A DNA stretch of 64,000 bases from Orychophragmus violaceus. Its lineage: Eukaryota; Streptophyta; Magnoliopsida; Brassicales; Brassicaceae. This document shows, piece after piece, positions 25,981 to 38,061 of this stretch; within the stretch, counting starts at the first letter, position 1; every line of letters begins with the position of its first letter. Location of the stretch: assembly GCA_030180135.1 (NCBI GenBank), contig CM058240.1, forward strand, positions 71,357,581 through 71,421,580, written 5' to 3'. A program made the translations under genes and the position numbers. Under the pieces are notes generated by a model, which worked only from the letters and a program-made list of their open reading frames with translations, was not told the DNA's origin and did not search any database.

Positions 25981-28900
25981 TTGTATAACATTCTTGTCAT
26001 TCTTCCTTTAAGAGCATACAAAAACTATCTTATAGTTGTCTTACCTCACCTAATTTCTCCAATCCATGACACATATGTTTCAAGAAATTTTGGTAAAAAT
26101 GTTTTGTTTAGGATTCTCATAGGACATTTTAGAAGATCAAAGTTTCTTTCTTGTCAGTTAATAGGGTTATTTAGGGGGGTGTTTAAAGTGAACAAAAACT
26201 TGTATAACATGCTTCTCATTCTACCTTTAAGAGCATGCAAAAACTAACTTATAGTTGTCTTACCTCACCTAATTTCTCTAATCCATGACACATATGTTTC
26301 AAGAAGTTTTGGTAAAAAAGTTTTGTTTAGGATTCTCATAGGACATTTTAGAAGATCAAAGTTTCTTTCTTGTCTGTTAGTAGGGTTACTTAGGGGTGTT
26401 TAAAAGAACATAAACTTGTATAACATTCTTGTCATTCTTCCTTTAAGAGCATACAAAAACTATCTTATAGTTGTCTTACCTCACCTAATTTCTCCAATCC
26501 ATGACACATATGTTTCAAGAAATTTTGGTAAAAATGTTTTGTTTAGGATTCTCATAGGACATTTTAGAAGATCAAAGTTTCTTTCTTGTATGTTAATAGG
26601 GTTACTTAGGGGTGTTTAAAGTGAACATAAACTTGTATAACATGCTTCTCATTCTACCTTTAAGAGCATGCAAAAACTAACTTATAGTTGTCTTACCTCA
26701 CCTAATTTCTCTAATCCATGACACATATGTTTCAAGAAGTTTTGGTAAAAATGTTTTGTTTAGGATTCTCATAGGATATTTTAGAAGATCAAAGTTTCTT
26801 TCTTGTCTGTTAGTAGTGTTACTTAGGGGTGTTTAAAAGAACATAAACTTGTATAATATTCTTGTCATTCTTCCTTTAAGAGCATACAAAAACTATCTTA
26901 TAGTTGTCTTACCTCACCTAATTTCTCCAATCCATGACACATATGTTTCAAGAAATTTTGGTAAAAATGTTTTGTTTAGGATTCTCATAGGACATTTTAG
27001 AAGATCAAAGTTTCTTTCTTGTCTGTTAATAGGGTTATTTAGGGGGGTGTTTAAAGTGAACAAAAACTTGTATAACATGCTTCTCATTCTACCTTTAAGA
27101 GCATGCAAAAACTAACTTATAGTTGTCTTACCTCACATAATTTCTCCAATCCATGACACATATGTTTCAAGAAGTTTTGGTAAAAAAGTTTTGTTTAGGA
27201 TTCTCATAGGACATTTTAGAAGATCAAAGTTTCTCTCTTGTCTGTTAGTAAGGTTACTTAGGGGTGTTTAAAGTGAACATAAACTTGTATAACATGCTTC
27301 TCATTCTACCTTTAAGAGCATGCAAAAACTAACTTATAGTTGTCTTACCTCACCTAATTTCTCTAATCCATGACACATATGTTTCAAGAAGTTTTGGTAA
27401 AAATGTTTTGTTTAGGATTCTCATAGGACATTTTAGAGGATCAAAGTTTCTTTCTTGTCTGTTAGTAGTGTTACTTAGGGGTGTTTAAAAGAACATAAAC
27501 TTGTATAACATTCTTGTCATTCTTCCTTTAAGAGCATACAAAAACTATCTTATAGTTGTCTTACCTCACCTAATTTCTCCAATCCATGACACATATGTTT
27601 CAAGAAATTTGGTAAAAATGTTTTGTTTAGGATTCTCATAGGACATTTTAGAAGATCAAAGTTTCTTTCTTGTCTGTTAATAGGGTTATTTAGGGGGGTG
27701 TTTAAAGTGAACAAAAACTTGTATAACATGCTTCTCATTCTACCTTTAAGAGCATGCAAAAACTAACTTATAGTTGTCTTACCTCACCTAATTTCTCTAA
27801 TCCATGACACATATGTTTCAAGAAGTTTTGGTAAAAAAGTTTTGTTTAGGATTCTCATAGGACATTTTAGAAGATCAAAGTTTCTTTCTTGTCTGTTAGT
27901 AGGGTTACTTAGGGGTGTTTAAAGTGAACATAAACTTGTATAACATGCTTCTCAATCTACCTTTAAGAGCATGCAAAAACTAACTTATAGTTGTCTTACC
28001 TCACCTAATTTCTCCAATCCATGATACATATGTTTCAAGAAGTTTTGGTAACAAAAGTTTTGTTTCGGATTCTCATAGGACATTTTGGAATATCAAAGTT
28101 TCTTTCTTGTATGTTAGTAGGGTTACTTAGGGGTGTTTAAAATGAACATAAACTTGTGTAACATGCTTCCCATTCTACCTTTAAGAGCATGCAAAAACTA
28201 ACTTATAGTTGTCTTACCTCACCTAATTTCTCCAATCCATGATACATATGTTTCAAGAAGTTTTGGTAAAAAAGTTTTGTTTAGGATTCTCATAGGACAT
28301 TTTAGAAGATCAAAGTTTCTCTCTTGTCTGTTAGTAGGGTTACTTAGGGGTGTTTAAAGTGAACATAAACTTGTATAACATGCTTCTCATTCTACCTTTA
28401 AGAGCATGCAAAAACTAACTTATAGTTGTCTTACCTCACCTAATTTCTCTAATCCATGACACATATGTTTCAAGAAGTTTTGGTAAAAATGTTTTGTTTA
28501 GGATTCTCATAGGATATTTTAGAAGATCAAAGTTTCTTTCTTGTCTGTTAGTAGTGTTACTTAGGGGTGTTTAAAAGAACATAAACTTGTATAACATTCT
28601 TGTCATTCTTCCTTTAAGAGCATACAAAAACTATCTTATAGTTGTCTTACCTCACCTAATTTCTCCAATCCATGACACATATGTTTCAAGAAATTTTGGT
28701 AAAAATGTTTTGTTTAGGATTCTCATGGGACATTTTAGAAGATCAAAGTTTCTTTCTTGTCTGTTAATAGGGTTATTTAGAGGGGTGTTTAAAGTGAACA
28801 AAAACTTGTATAACATGCTTCTCATTCTACCTTTAAGAGCATGCAAAAACTAACTTATAGTTGTCTTACCTCACCTAATTTCTCCAATCCATGACACATA

Positions 28901-29895
28901 TGTTTCAAGAAATTTTGGTAAAAATGTTTTGTTTAGGATTCTCATGGGACATTTTAGAAGATCAAAGTTTCTTTCTTGTCTGTTAATAGGGTTATTTAGG
29001 GGGGTGTTTAAAGTGAACAAAAACTTGTATAACATGCTTCTCATTCTACCTTTAAGAGCATGCAAAAACTAACTTATAGTTGTCTTACCTCACCTAATTT
29101 CTCCAATCCATGATACATATGTTTCAAGAAGTTTTGGTAACAAAAGTTTTGTTTCGGATTCTCATAGGACATTTTGGAATATCAAAGTTTCTTTCTTGTA
29201 TGTTAGTAGGGTTACTTAGGGGTGTTTAAAAGAACATAAACTTGTATAACATTCTTGTCATTCTTCCTTTAAGAGCATACAAAAACTATCTTATAGTTGT
29301 CTTACCTCACCTAATTTCTCCAATCCATGACACATATGTTTCAAGAAATTTTGGTAAAAATGTTTTGTTTAGGATTCTCATGGGACATTTTAGAAGATCA
29401 AAGTTTCTTTCTTGTCTGTTAATAGGGTTATTTAGGGGGGTGTTTAAAGTGAACAAAAACTTGTATAACATTCATGTCATTCTTCCTTTAAGAGCATACA
29501 AAAACTATCTTATAGTTGTCTTACCTCACCTAATTTCTCCAATCCATGACACATATGTTTCAAGAAATTTTGGTAAAAATGTTTTGTTTAGGATTCTCAT
29601 GGGACATTTTAGAAGATCAAAGTTTCTTTCTTGTCTGTTAATAGGGTTATTTAGGGGGGTGTTTAAAGTGAACAAAAACTTGTATAACATGCTTCTCATT
29701 CTACCTTTAAGAGCATGCAAAAACTAACTTATAGTTGTCTTACCTCACCTAATTTCTCTAATCCATGACACATATGTTTCAAGAAGTTTTGGTAAAAAAG
29801 TTTTGTTTAGGATTCTCATAGGACATTGTAGAAGATCAAAGTTTCTTTCTTGTCTGTTAGTAGTGTTACTTAGGGGTGTTTAAAAGAACATAAAC
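25981..29895. repeat. Higher-order repeat copy C4 (18 monomers, 3,915 bp)
   Basis: Third consecutive unit of the same length. It keeps ttagaggggtg near 28778 and cattcatgtcattc near 29470. It reverts to ttatagttgtc near 29730 and carries a new change, ggacattgtagaag near 29824, which it shares with the block at about 48612. Confidence 0.92.
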
Positions 29896-32802
29896 TTGTA
29901 TAACATTCTTGTCATTTTTCCTTTAAGAGCATACAAAAACTATCTTATAGTTGTCTTACCTCACCTAATTTCTCCAATCCATGACACATATGTTTCAAGA
30001 AATTTTGGTAAAAATGTTTTGTTTAGGATTCTCATAGGACATTTTAGAAGATCAAAGTTTCTTTCTTGTCAGTTAATAGGGTTATTTAGGGGGGTGTTTA
30101 AAGTGAACAAAAACTTGTATAACATGCTTCTCATTCTACCTTTAAGAGCATGCAAAAACTAACTTATAGTTGTCTTACCTCACCTAATTTCTCTAATCCA
30201 TGACACATATGTTTCAAGAAGTTTTGGTAAAAAAGTTTTGTTTAGGATTCTCATAGGACATTTTAGAAGATCAAAGTTTCTTTCTTGTCTGTTAGTAGGG
30301 TTACTTAGGGGTGTTTAAAAGAACATAAACTTGTATAACATTCTTGTCATTCTTCCTTTAAGAGCATACAAAAACTATCTTATAGTTGTCTTACCTCACC
30401 TAATTTCTCCAATCCATGACACATATGTTTCAAGAAATTTTGGTAAAAATGTTTTGTTTAGGATTCTCATAGGACATTTTAGAAGATCAAAGTTTCTTTC
30501 TTGTATGTTAGTAGGGTTACTTAGGGGTGTTTAAAGTGAACATAAACTTGTATAACATGCTTCTCATTCTACCTTTAAGAGCATGCAAAAACTAACTTAT
30601 AGTTGTCTTACCTCACCTAATTTCTCTAATCCATGACACATATGTTTCAAGAAGTTTTGGTAAAAATGTTTTGTTTAGGATTCTCATAGGATATTTTAGA
30701 AGATCAAAGTTTCTTTCTTGTCTGTTAGTAGTGTTACTTAGGGGTGTTTAAAAGAACATAAACTTGTATAATATTCTTGTCATTCTTCCTTTAAGAGCAT
30801 ACAAAAACTATCTTATAGTTGTCTTACCTCACATAATTTCTCCAATCCATGACACATATGTTTCAAGAAATTTTGGTAAAAATGTTTTGTTTAGGATTCT
30901 CATAGGACATTTTAGAAGATCAAAGTTTCTTTCTTGTCTGTTAATAGGGTTATTTAGGGGGGTGTTTAAAGTGAACAAAAACTTGTATAACATGCTTCTC
31001 ATTCTACCTTTAAGAGCATGCAAAAACTAACTTATAGTTGTCTTACCTCACCTAATTTCTCCAATCCATGACACATATGTTTCAAGAAGTTTTGGTAAAA
31101 AAGTTTTGTTTAGGATTCTCATAGGACATTTTAGAAGATCAAAGTTTCTCTCTTGTGGTTAGTAAGGTTACTTAGGGGTGTTTAAAGTGAACATAAACTT
31201 GTATAACATGCTTCTCATTCTACCTTTAAGAGCATGCAAAAACTAACTTATAGTTGTCTTACCTCACCTAATTTCTCTAATCCATGACACATATGTTTCA
31301 AGAAGTTTTGGTAAAAATGTTTTGTTTAGGATTCTCATAGGACATTTTAGAGGATCAAAGTTTCTTTCTTGTCTGTTAGTAGTGTTTAAAAGAACATAAA
31401 CTTGTATAACATTCTTGTCATTCTTCCTTTAAGAGCATACAAAAACTATCTTATAGTTGTCTTACCTCACCTAATTTCTCCAATCCATGACACATATGTT
31501 TCAAGAAATTTGGTAAAAATGTTTTGTTTAGGATTCTCATTGGACATTTTAGAAGATCAAAGTTTCTTTCTTGTCTGTTAATAGGGTTATTTAGGGGGGT
31601 GTTTAAAGTGAACAAAAACTTGTATAACATGCTTCTCATTCTACCTTTAAGAGCATGCAAAAACTAACTTATAGTTGTCTTACCTCACCTAATTTCTCTA
31701 ATCCATGACACATATGTTTCAAGAAGTTTTGGTAAAAAAGTTTTGTTTAGGATTCTCATAGGACATTTTAGAAGATCAAAGTTTCTTTCTTGTCTGTTAG
31801 TAGGGTTACTTAGGGGTGTTTAAAGTGAACATAAACTTGTATAACATGCTTCTCAATCTACCTTTAAGAGCATGCAAAAACTAACTTATAGTTGTCTTAC
31901 CTCACCTAATTTCTCCAATCCATGATACATATGTTTCAAGAAGTTTTGGTAACAAAAGTTTTGTTTCGGATTCTCATAGGACATTTTGGAATATCAAAGT
32001 TTCTTTCTTGTATGTTAGTAGGGTTACTTAGGGGTGTTTAAAATGAACATAAACTTGTATAACATGCTTCTCATTCTACCTTTAAGAGCATGCAAAAACT
32101 AACTTATAGTTGTCTTACCTCACCTAATTTCTCTAATCCATGACACATATGTTTCAAGAAGTTTTGGTAAAAATGTTTTGTTTAGGATTCTCATAGGATA
32201 TTTTAGAAGATCAAAGTTTCTTTCTTGTCTGTTAGTAGTGTTACTTAGGGGTGTTTAAAAGAACATAAACTTGTATAATATTCTTGTCATTCTTCCTTTA
32301 AGAGCATACAAAAACTATCTTATAGTTGTCTTACCTCACATAATTTCTCCAATCCATGACACATATGTTTCAAGAAATTTTGGTAAAAATGTTTTGTTTA
32401 GGATTCTCATAGGACATTTTAGAAGATCAAAGTTTCTTTCTTGTCTGTTAATAGGGTTATTTAGGGGGGTGTTTAAAGTGAACAAAAACTTGTATAACAT
32501 GCTTCTCATTCTACCTTTAAGAGCATGCAAAAACTAACTTATAGTTGTCTTACCTCACCTAATTTCTCCAATCCATGACACATATGTTTCAAGAAGTTTT
32601 GGTAAAAAAGTTTTGTTTAGGATTCTCATAGGACATTTTAGAAGATCAAAGTTTCTCTCTTGTCTGTTAGTAAGGTTACTTAGGGGTGTTTAAAGTGAAC
32701 ATAAACTTGTATAACATGCTTCTCATTCTACCTTTAAGAGCATGCAAAAACTAACTTATAGTTGTCTTACCTCACCTAATTTCTCTAATCCATGACACAT
32801 AT
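29896..32802. repeat. Satellite block C5 with seven-monomer units, cut by E1
   Basis: The start follows the C4 pattern but then shortens. A roughly 13-bp loss leaves tagtagtgtttaaaag near 31380, one monomer is missing compared with C4, and a seven-monomer unit of 1,507 bp begins (30764 and 32271). Private variants (tttttccttt near 29914, gtatgttagtagggttac near 30503) are shared with 48682-49398 and not with C1-C4. The array is interrupted at 32802 by E1. Confidence 0.85.
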
Positions 32803-33308
32803 TGTAAGAATATGAGAATTAGAGAGTTATATGAGAGATTTAGCAAGAGAGAAAGAAAGAAGAAGAATTGCACAAGAGGAGTATGAGGGAAAAGTTTTCC
32901 CAAGTCTGTATTTTTCTTATTGATTTTACAATGAATATATAGACAAAAACTAACTCAATTTCGTGGCTACTACTTTCAAATTCAAACTCTAATGACAAAA
33001 TAATTCTAAAGACACCTTTGGACAAAAGGGTGAAGCAAGTAGGGAAGGGAATCTCCATTTGAATTTGAATCTTGTCTCCTGGTACTGTTCATCCGTGGAG
33101 TCAAGCTTCTAGAAGATCTTTGACTTGGTTAATGGTAACTTATCCTTTTACCACTTAACCATAAGATAAAACTCTCTCCCTTTTACTTATTTACCTCTTC
33201 TTCTTCTGATCGGATCAAAGGACTTCAAATTGATATGAACACTTAAGGTGTTCATCTCAATACTCAATACACTGATCATATTGCACACTTTGGATCTTCT
33301 TCTCAATA
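32803..33308 (-). repeat. E1 3' LTR
   Basis: 506 bp, the same length as 38062-38567, and no difference was found on reading both. On the element strand it starts TATTGAG and ends CTTACA. It lies directly beside the polypurine tract on one side and the CATAT target duplication on the other. Confidence 0.96.
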
Positions 33309-33320
33309 CTCCCCCTCAAG
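33309..33320 (-). other. E1 polypurine tract
   Basis: The minus-strand text CTTGAGGGGGAG touches the 3' LTR. In LTR retrotransposons this RNase H-resistant purine run primes plus-strand DNA synthesis. Confidence 0.85.
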
Positions 33321-33411
33321 CTTGAATTCAAGAGTTGAATCAAGCTTGGAATGACAATGGAGATCCACCTCATTAAAAACCTTCATGAAGAAAACCACTT
33401 GGGATAAAACT

Positions 33412-36400
33412 TCATGAAGGGAAAAAGAGTGCAGACTCCACAGCCTTAGAGGATTCGGGAAGCTCCATGAGTCCAAGCTTAGTGTGAATGGACTCACACA
33501 CCTTCAAACTAGCTGCCTTGGTGAACACATCAGCTAGTTGTTCTTCACTCCTTGTAAAGCAAGGCAACACCACTCCTTGCTCAATCATCTGCCTCACTTT
33601 GTGACAATCCACTTCTATGTGCTTGGTCCTTTCATGGAAGACTGAATTTGAAGCAATGTGAATGGCTGCTTGGTTATCACAATGCATGGTGATTGGTTTT
33701 GAAGTCTCAATCCCTAAATCCACAAGCAGAGCTTTGATCCATGCCAATTCGGTTGCTAGCTTCCTCATTGCTCTATATTCAGCTTCAGCACTTGAACATG
33801 ACACTATCTTCTGCTTCTTGCTCTTCCAAGTAACAAGGTTGCCTCCAATGAATGTGCAATATCCAGTAGTAGACCTCCTGTCTACTCTATCTCCTGCCCA
33901 ATCAGCATCACAATACCCAACTATCTCTGTGCTTTGATTGCAACCCATCCAAATGCCTTGACCAGGAGCACCACTTAGGTATCTAAGTATCCTTTCAACC
34001 ATGTTCCAATGATGCATCTTGGGTGCTTGCATATGCTGGCTTACTTGGTTCACTGCATAACACAAATCAGGTCTGGTTATGGTTAAGTAAATGAGCTTAC
34101 CAACCATCCTTCTATACTGAGTAATGTCCTCAAATGGTTTATCCTCAAGCTCCCCCTCTCTTATGACTTTGTAGCCTTCCTCAAGAGGTGTCTTAGCCGG
34201 TTTTGCTCCTATCTTTCCTGCTTCAGATAACAAATCAAGTGTGTACTTCCTTTGAGATAAGAAGAGTCCATCATTAGATCGACAAACTTCTATCCCAAGG
34301 AAGTACTTTAGAGTACCAAGGTCTTTAATATCAAAAACAGATTTGAGATAAGCCTTAGTGTCTTGTATACCTGACTTGTTACTCCCTGATATGATAATGT
34401 CATCAACATAAACAAGGATGACAATGATACCTTCCTGATCCTGAAGAGTGAACAAGGTGTGATCTCCTTCAGACCTCTTGAATCCTCTTTGCATAAGTGT
34501 TGAGCTCAGTTTATGATACCAAGCTCTAGGTGACTGCTTTAATCCATAGATAGCCTTCTTGAGTCTTAACACCTTCCCTGGTTTCACAATGCTTTCAAGA
34601 CCAGAAGGTGGTGTCATGTATACCTCATCTTCAAGCTCCCCTTGAAGGAATGCATTCTTGACATCCATTTGCCAAAGTTCCCAATCAAGATTTGTTGCTA
34701 AAGACAAGATGATCCTAACTGTGTGAAGCTTAGCTACTGGTGCAAAGGTATCCAAGTAATCCTTTCCATAGGTTTGAGTGAAGCCTCTTGCAACCAACCT
34801 TGCTTTGTATCTCTCAACTTCTCCATTACTCCTATACTTGATGGTGAAAACCCATTTAGAGGTCACTGCCTTCTTTCCTTTAGGAAGTTCTGCCTCATAC
34901 CAAGTCTCATTGTTTTCCATTGCTTTGGTCTCTTCATCTACAGCTTGCATCCATCTCTTATCTCCTTTGGCCTCTTCATAGGTTGTTGGTACATGTTCTT
35001 GATCCAACTTCCCAATGAACACTTGATGTTCCAAAGGTACATAAGCTAAAGTGCAAGTAGCTTGAATGGGATGAGCTACTGCATTGCTGTTGAAGTAAAC
35101 CCTAGTCTTCTTCCATTCTGATGGATCCTTTTTCTCCCTTGTGCTCCTCCTTAATACTTGAACTGGCTGCTCATGTAGAACCGGTTGTTCCATCTCTTCA
35201 TTTTGATGGTCCAACTCCTCAGCTTCTATCTCATGTTCTTCATGTTCCTCAATACCAGCTTGATCATGTGTAGTAGAATCAGGTTCTTGCGGTTCTGGTG
35301 CTGATTCATGAGTGTCCCCCTCATGATCAGGATGGGGATGTTGAGGAGCTTCTGAAGTTGGAGCAGGGACTGAAGAAGTAGGACTTGTCTTGGCCGGTTG
35401 TGGAGGCATACTAATACCAAGGTTTTCCATGATCATCCTTAGGTTAGCAGCTCGGTCTGATTGAGATGTGGGAAGATCCTTCAAGCTATCCCAATTCTTC
35501 TCATCATAGAAACTTCTTGTCTCCATAAATTTCACATCTCTTGAGATCAAAACCTTCCTTGTTTCAGGCACATAACACTTGTATCCTCTTTGCGTTGTGG
35601 AATATCCAATGAACATGGCTTTGGTGCTCTTAGCATCCAACTTATCCCTCTGTTCTCCTGGTATTAACACAAAGCAAATACACCCAAACACACGTAAGTG
35701 ATCAACCAATGGATTTGTTTTGTTTAGTACCTGAAATGGAGATTGATCCTTAAGAACTCTCGTGGGAGTTCTATTGATCAAGTAGCATGCAGTCATGACT
35801 GCATCTCCCCAAAACCTCTTAGGAACATTCTTATAGAACATCATGGACCTTGCCACCTCCATTAAGTGTCTGTTCTTTCTCTCAGCCACTCCATTTTGTT
35901 GTGGAGTGTACGGGCAGCTTGTTTGATGAAGAATCCCATGTTTGGACAAGTGTTGTTTGAAGGCATTGCTTGTATACTCACCACCATTGTCTGATCTAAA
36001 AATTTTGATCTTAGCATTGAAATGGTTAGTAACATGACTTTGAAAGTTCATAAAAGCTTCTAACACTCTATCTTTAGTTTGCATCAATGTTATCCAAGTG
36101 TATTTAGATTTTTCATCAATGAAAGTGACAAAGTACTTATGATTCTCTCTAGACAAACAAGGAGCAGTCCACACATCAGAATGAACAAGATCAAAGCAAC
36201 TTTCATAAGTAGTTTTAGAACTTGGAAAAACAGATTTGCAATGTTTCCCAAGAATACAAGCCTCACAATCATCATTCTTAAAAGAAACAGAAGGTAATAA
36301 GAGTCCTAATGCCCTAGAGTGTGGATGTCCTAGTCTAGCATGCCAAATAGAGTCATCCACACCAACACAAGTAGATAAAGCAGTAGATAAAGCAGGAGAT

Positions 36401-37824
36401 AATTCAGAAGAGGGATTGGTGTCTTCAATCATGTAGAGCTCATCTTTTGTCACACCTTTCCCAATCAACTTACTTGTCTTAATATCCTGAAACACAACAT
36501 CATTAGGACTGAAAACAACATTGCAATTTAGATCAGTAGCTATTCTTTTAACAGATACTAAGTTAGATGTGAAGCTAGGCATAAAGAAAGCTTTGGATTC
36601 TTTATCAAACAATTTCAGATTTCCTATGCCTTGAATTGGAATTTTATCACCATTTGCAATCACTACACATCCTAAAGCTGGTTCAACATTTTCTATCAAC
36701 TTAGGGTCACTGATCATGTGATGAGAAGCTCCAGAATCAATGATCAAGGGTCTGATTTTATTTGAAGCAAAGAGTGAAGTACCAAGAACCATACCAGAGT
36801 TTTCCTTGAGGGCTTTGATGAGTGCCTCAAGGTCTGACCTTCTTACCACATCACTCTGATCAGTCATGGCTGGAGCTTGATGGACCACCATTGCTCTCCC
36901 TTCATCACATTGCTGCATTGAAGAAGAACCTGGTCCAGCTGCACCATAAGAGTAGTTTGCCCTTTGATCTTTGAACCGGTTGTTGTGAGATGAGGGTCTG
37001 AGGTTAGGATGAAGGCGCCAGCATCTGTCTTTCAAGTGCCCACTCTTCTTGCAAAAATCACACATCAAGACTCCTCTCTTGTCACCTCCATAGTTCTGCC
37101 TCTCATCAGCCTTAAACACCCCTTTGTTGGCGGTCACCAGCTCTCCTTTCCCTTTGAACAGCCCAAATGAGCCTTGCTCTTTCTGAATTTGTCCACACAC
37201 ATCATCAATATCAGGTAGATTGTCTGCCCTTAGAATGTGCTTAATCAACCCATTGTAAGATGAGTTCAAGGTGAGCAGAAGAGCAAAGACTTTATCTTGC
37301 TCTCTCCTTTCTTGCAACACCAAAGGATCACTGCTTGGTGGCCTCAACATCTCCAACTCTGACCACAGTGAGCTAAACTTTCCAAAGTGAGCTTTAAACT
37401 CCATATCTTCTTGCTGGAGATTGTTGATGGCCAGCTTAACTTCAAAGACTCTGGTTAGGTTTGATTTATTCCCATAAACCTTCTCAATAGTATCCCACAG
37501 CTGCTTGGAAGTCACACAATAAGAGTAGGCTTCCAATAGGTGCTGGTCCAGTGAGCTTTGGAGTATAGAGAGCACATTCTGGTCCCCTTGTATCCAAGCT
37601 TCTTCATAAGCTTCAGACGCCTCTTCATGAGACTCAACACCATCTTTAGCCTCTGCCTCGGTTCCTACCTTAGCTTCAGCCTTCATCATCTTCTGTGGAG
37701 CTGTACTCCTCATGATATACTTCCAAAGACCTCTGCCTCCAAGTGCAGACTTAACCATTCTGGCCCAAACAATGTAGTTGGCACCCTTAAGAATCACAGG
37801 AATGATTACCCTTGAGTTCTCCAT
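33412..37824 (-). CDS. E1 gag-pol polyprotein (1470 aa)
   Basis: A single open frame encodes the whole copia polyprotein. In order: Gag-like N-terminal region (about 1-240); a CCHC zinc knuckle C255-C258-H263-C268; aspartic protease with DSGA at 363-366; integrase zinc site H495/H500 with C520/C523 and a D550, D612, E648 core with 35 residues between the last two; a variable acidic linker (about 800-890); reverse transcriptase with D1054 and the YVDD box at 1139-1142; and RNase H with D1306, E1347/E1349 and D1383. The ATG has a good context (G at -3, G at +4). It ends in TGA about 100 bp before the polypurine tract. There is no frameshift between gag and pol, so how Gag excess is produced is not visible. 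No defect was found, so the protein is likely functional. Confidence 0.96.
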   Translation of the reverse strand: MENSRVIIPVILKGANYIVWARMVKSALGGRGLWKYIMRSTAPQKMMKAEAKVGTEAEAKDGVESHEEASEAYEEAWIQGDQNVLSILQSSLDQHLLEAYSYCVTSKQLWDTIEKVYGNKSNLTRVFEVKLAINNLQQEDMEFKAHFGKFSSLWSELEMLRPPSSDPLVLQERREQDKVFALLLTLNSSYNGLIKHILRADNLPDIDDVCGQIQKEQGSFGLFKGKGELVTANKGVFKADERQNYGGDKRGVLMCDFCKKSGHLKDRCWRLHPNLRPSSHNNRFKDQRANYSYGAAGPGSSSMQQCDEGRAMVVHQAPAMTDQSDVVRRSDLEALIKALKENSGMVLGTSLFASNKIRPLIIDSGASHHMISDPKLIENVEPALGCVVIANGDKIPIQGIGNLKLFDKESKAFFMPSFTSNLVSVKRIATDLNCNVVFSPNDVVFQDIKTSKLIGKGVTKDELYMIEDTNPSSELSPALSTALSTCVGVDDSIWHARLGHPHSRALGLLLPSVSFKNDDCEACILGKHCKSVFPSSKTTYESCFDLVHSDVWTAPCLSRENHKYFVTFIDEKSKYTWITLMQTKDRVLEAFMNFQSHVTNHFNAKIKIFRSDNGGEYTSNAFKQHLSKHGILHQTSCPYTPQQNGVAERKNRHLMEVARSMMFYKNVPKRFWGDAVMTACYLINRTPTRVLKDQSPFQVLNKTNPLVDHLRVFGCICFVLIPGEQRDKLDAKSTKAMFIGYSTTQRGYKCYVPETRKVLISRDVKFMETRSFYDEKNWDSLKDLPTSQSDRAANLRMIMENLGISMPPQPAKTSPTSSVPAPTSEAPQHPHPDHEGDTHESAPEPQEPDSTTHDQAGIEEHEEHEIEAEELDHQNEEMEQPVLHEQPVQVLRRSTREKKDPSEWKKTRVYFNSNAVAHPIQATCTLAYVPLEHQVFIGKLDQEHVPTTYEEAKGDKRWMQAVDEETKAMENNETWYEAELPKGKKAVTSKWVFTIKYRSNGEVERYKARLVARGFTQTYGKDYLDTFAPVAKLHTVRIILSLATNLDWELWQMDVKNAFLQGELEDEVYMTPPSGLESIVKPGKVLRLKKAIYGLKQSPRAWYHKLSSTLMQRGFKRSEGDHTLFTLQDQEGIIVILVYVDDIIISGSNKSGIQDTKAYLKSVFDIKDLGTLKYFLGIEVCRSNDGLFLSQRKYTLDLLSEAGKIGAKPAKTPLEEGYKVIREGELEDKPFEDITQYRRMVGKLIYLTITRPDLCYAVNQVSQHMQAPKMHHWNMVERILRYLSGAPGQGIWMGCNQSTEIVGYCDADWAGDRVDRRSTTGYCTFIGGNLVTWKSKKQKIVSCSSAEAEYRAMRKLATELAWIKALLVDLGIETSKPITMHCDNQAAIHIASNSVFHERTKHIEVDCHKVRQMIEQGVVLPCFTRSEEQLADVFTKAASLKVCESIHTKLGLMELPESSKAVESALFFPS

Positions 37825-38049
37825 TGCTGAGACTGATTTGTAGCAAGGAGGGAGTTTTCAAGGCAAGATTCTAAACAAGAGAGTTCTCAATTCACAGAGA
37901 AAACACACAAGAGTAAACTAGCCCAAAGAAATGACTTAAGAGCTTAAAAATTTCAAGAACATGAACAAACTTTCAAGAACAGATTTTAGAACAAGAAAAT
38001 CAGAGTTTTAGAACAAGATTGCGGAAATGAATAGGTACAGGAGCTTATA
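37825..38049 (-). other. E1 untranslated leader
   Basis: 225 bp between the primer site and the ATG. It is rich in repeated ttcaagaac and agaacaag words on the plus strand. It has no long open frame, and is where packaging or dimerisation signals would be expected. Confidence 0.6.
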
Positions 38050-38061
38050 GCTCTGATACCA
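38050..38061 (-). other. E1 primer binding site (initiator tRNA-Met)
   Basis: The minus strand reads TGGTATCAGAGC immediately after the 5' LTR, the usual match to the 3' end of plant initiator-methionine tRNA. Confidence 0.93.

Larger units (their letters stand above)
1..32802. repeat. Tandem satellite array, left block (monomer about 217 bp)
   Basis: The stretch is an uninterrupted head-to-tail array of about 150 monomers of 216-220 bp, all in the same orientation. A convenient monomer start is the recurring word gtcttacctcacctaatttc, seen for example at 221, 438, 656, 873, 1089 and 1309. Two main variants of the monomer end occur: type A reads catgcttctcattctacc with a gcatgc near its end, and type B reads cattcttgtcattcttcc with gcatac. 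Other variable sites are aaattttgg versus aagttttgg, aaaaatg versus aaaaaag versus aacaaaag, and tacttaggggtg versus tatttaggggggtg. A centromeric or pericentromeric role is inferred from the array form only; no CENH3 data are available here. Short open frames recur in each monomer but are not treated as genes. Confidence 0.97.

Noticed and set aside
1..32802. CRISPR-like repeated array
   Set aside because: There are no short repeats with unique spacers; the whole 217-bp unit is repeated without spacers, in a eukaryotic context.
32840..33058. 72-76-codon open frames inside the LTRs of E1-E3
   Set aside because: They lie in the LTR with no homology to a known protein, and appear only because the LTR is duplicated in each element.
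34723..35049. Plus-strand open frames of 60-108 codons inside E1, E2 and E3
   Set aside because: All lie antisense to the gag-pol frame, in conserved codon phases, and have no recognisable domains; they are shadows of the real frame.
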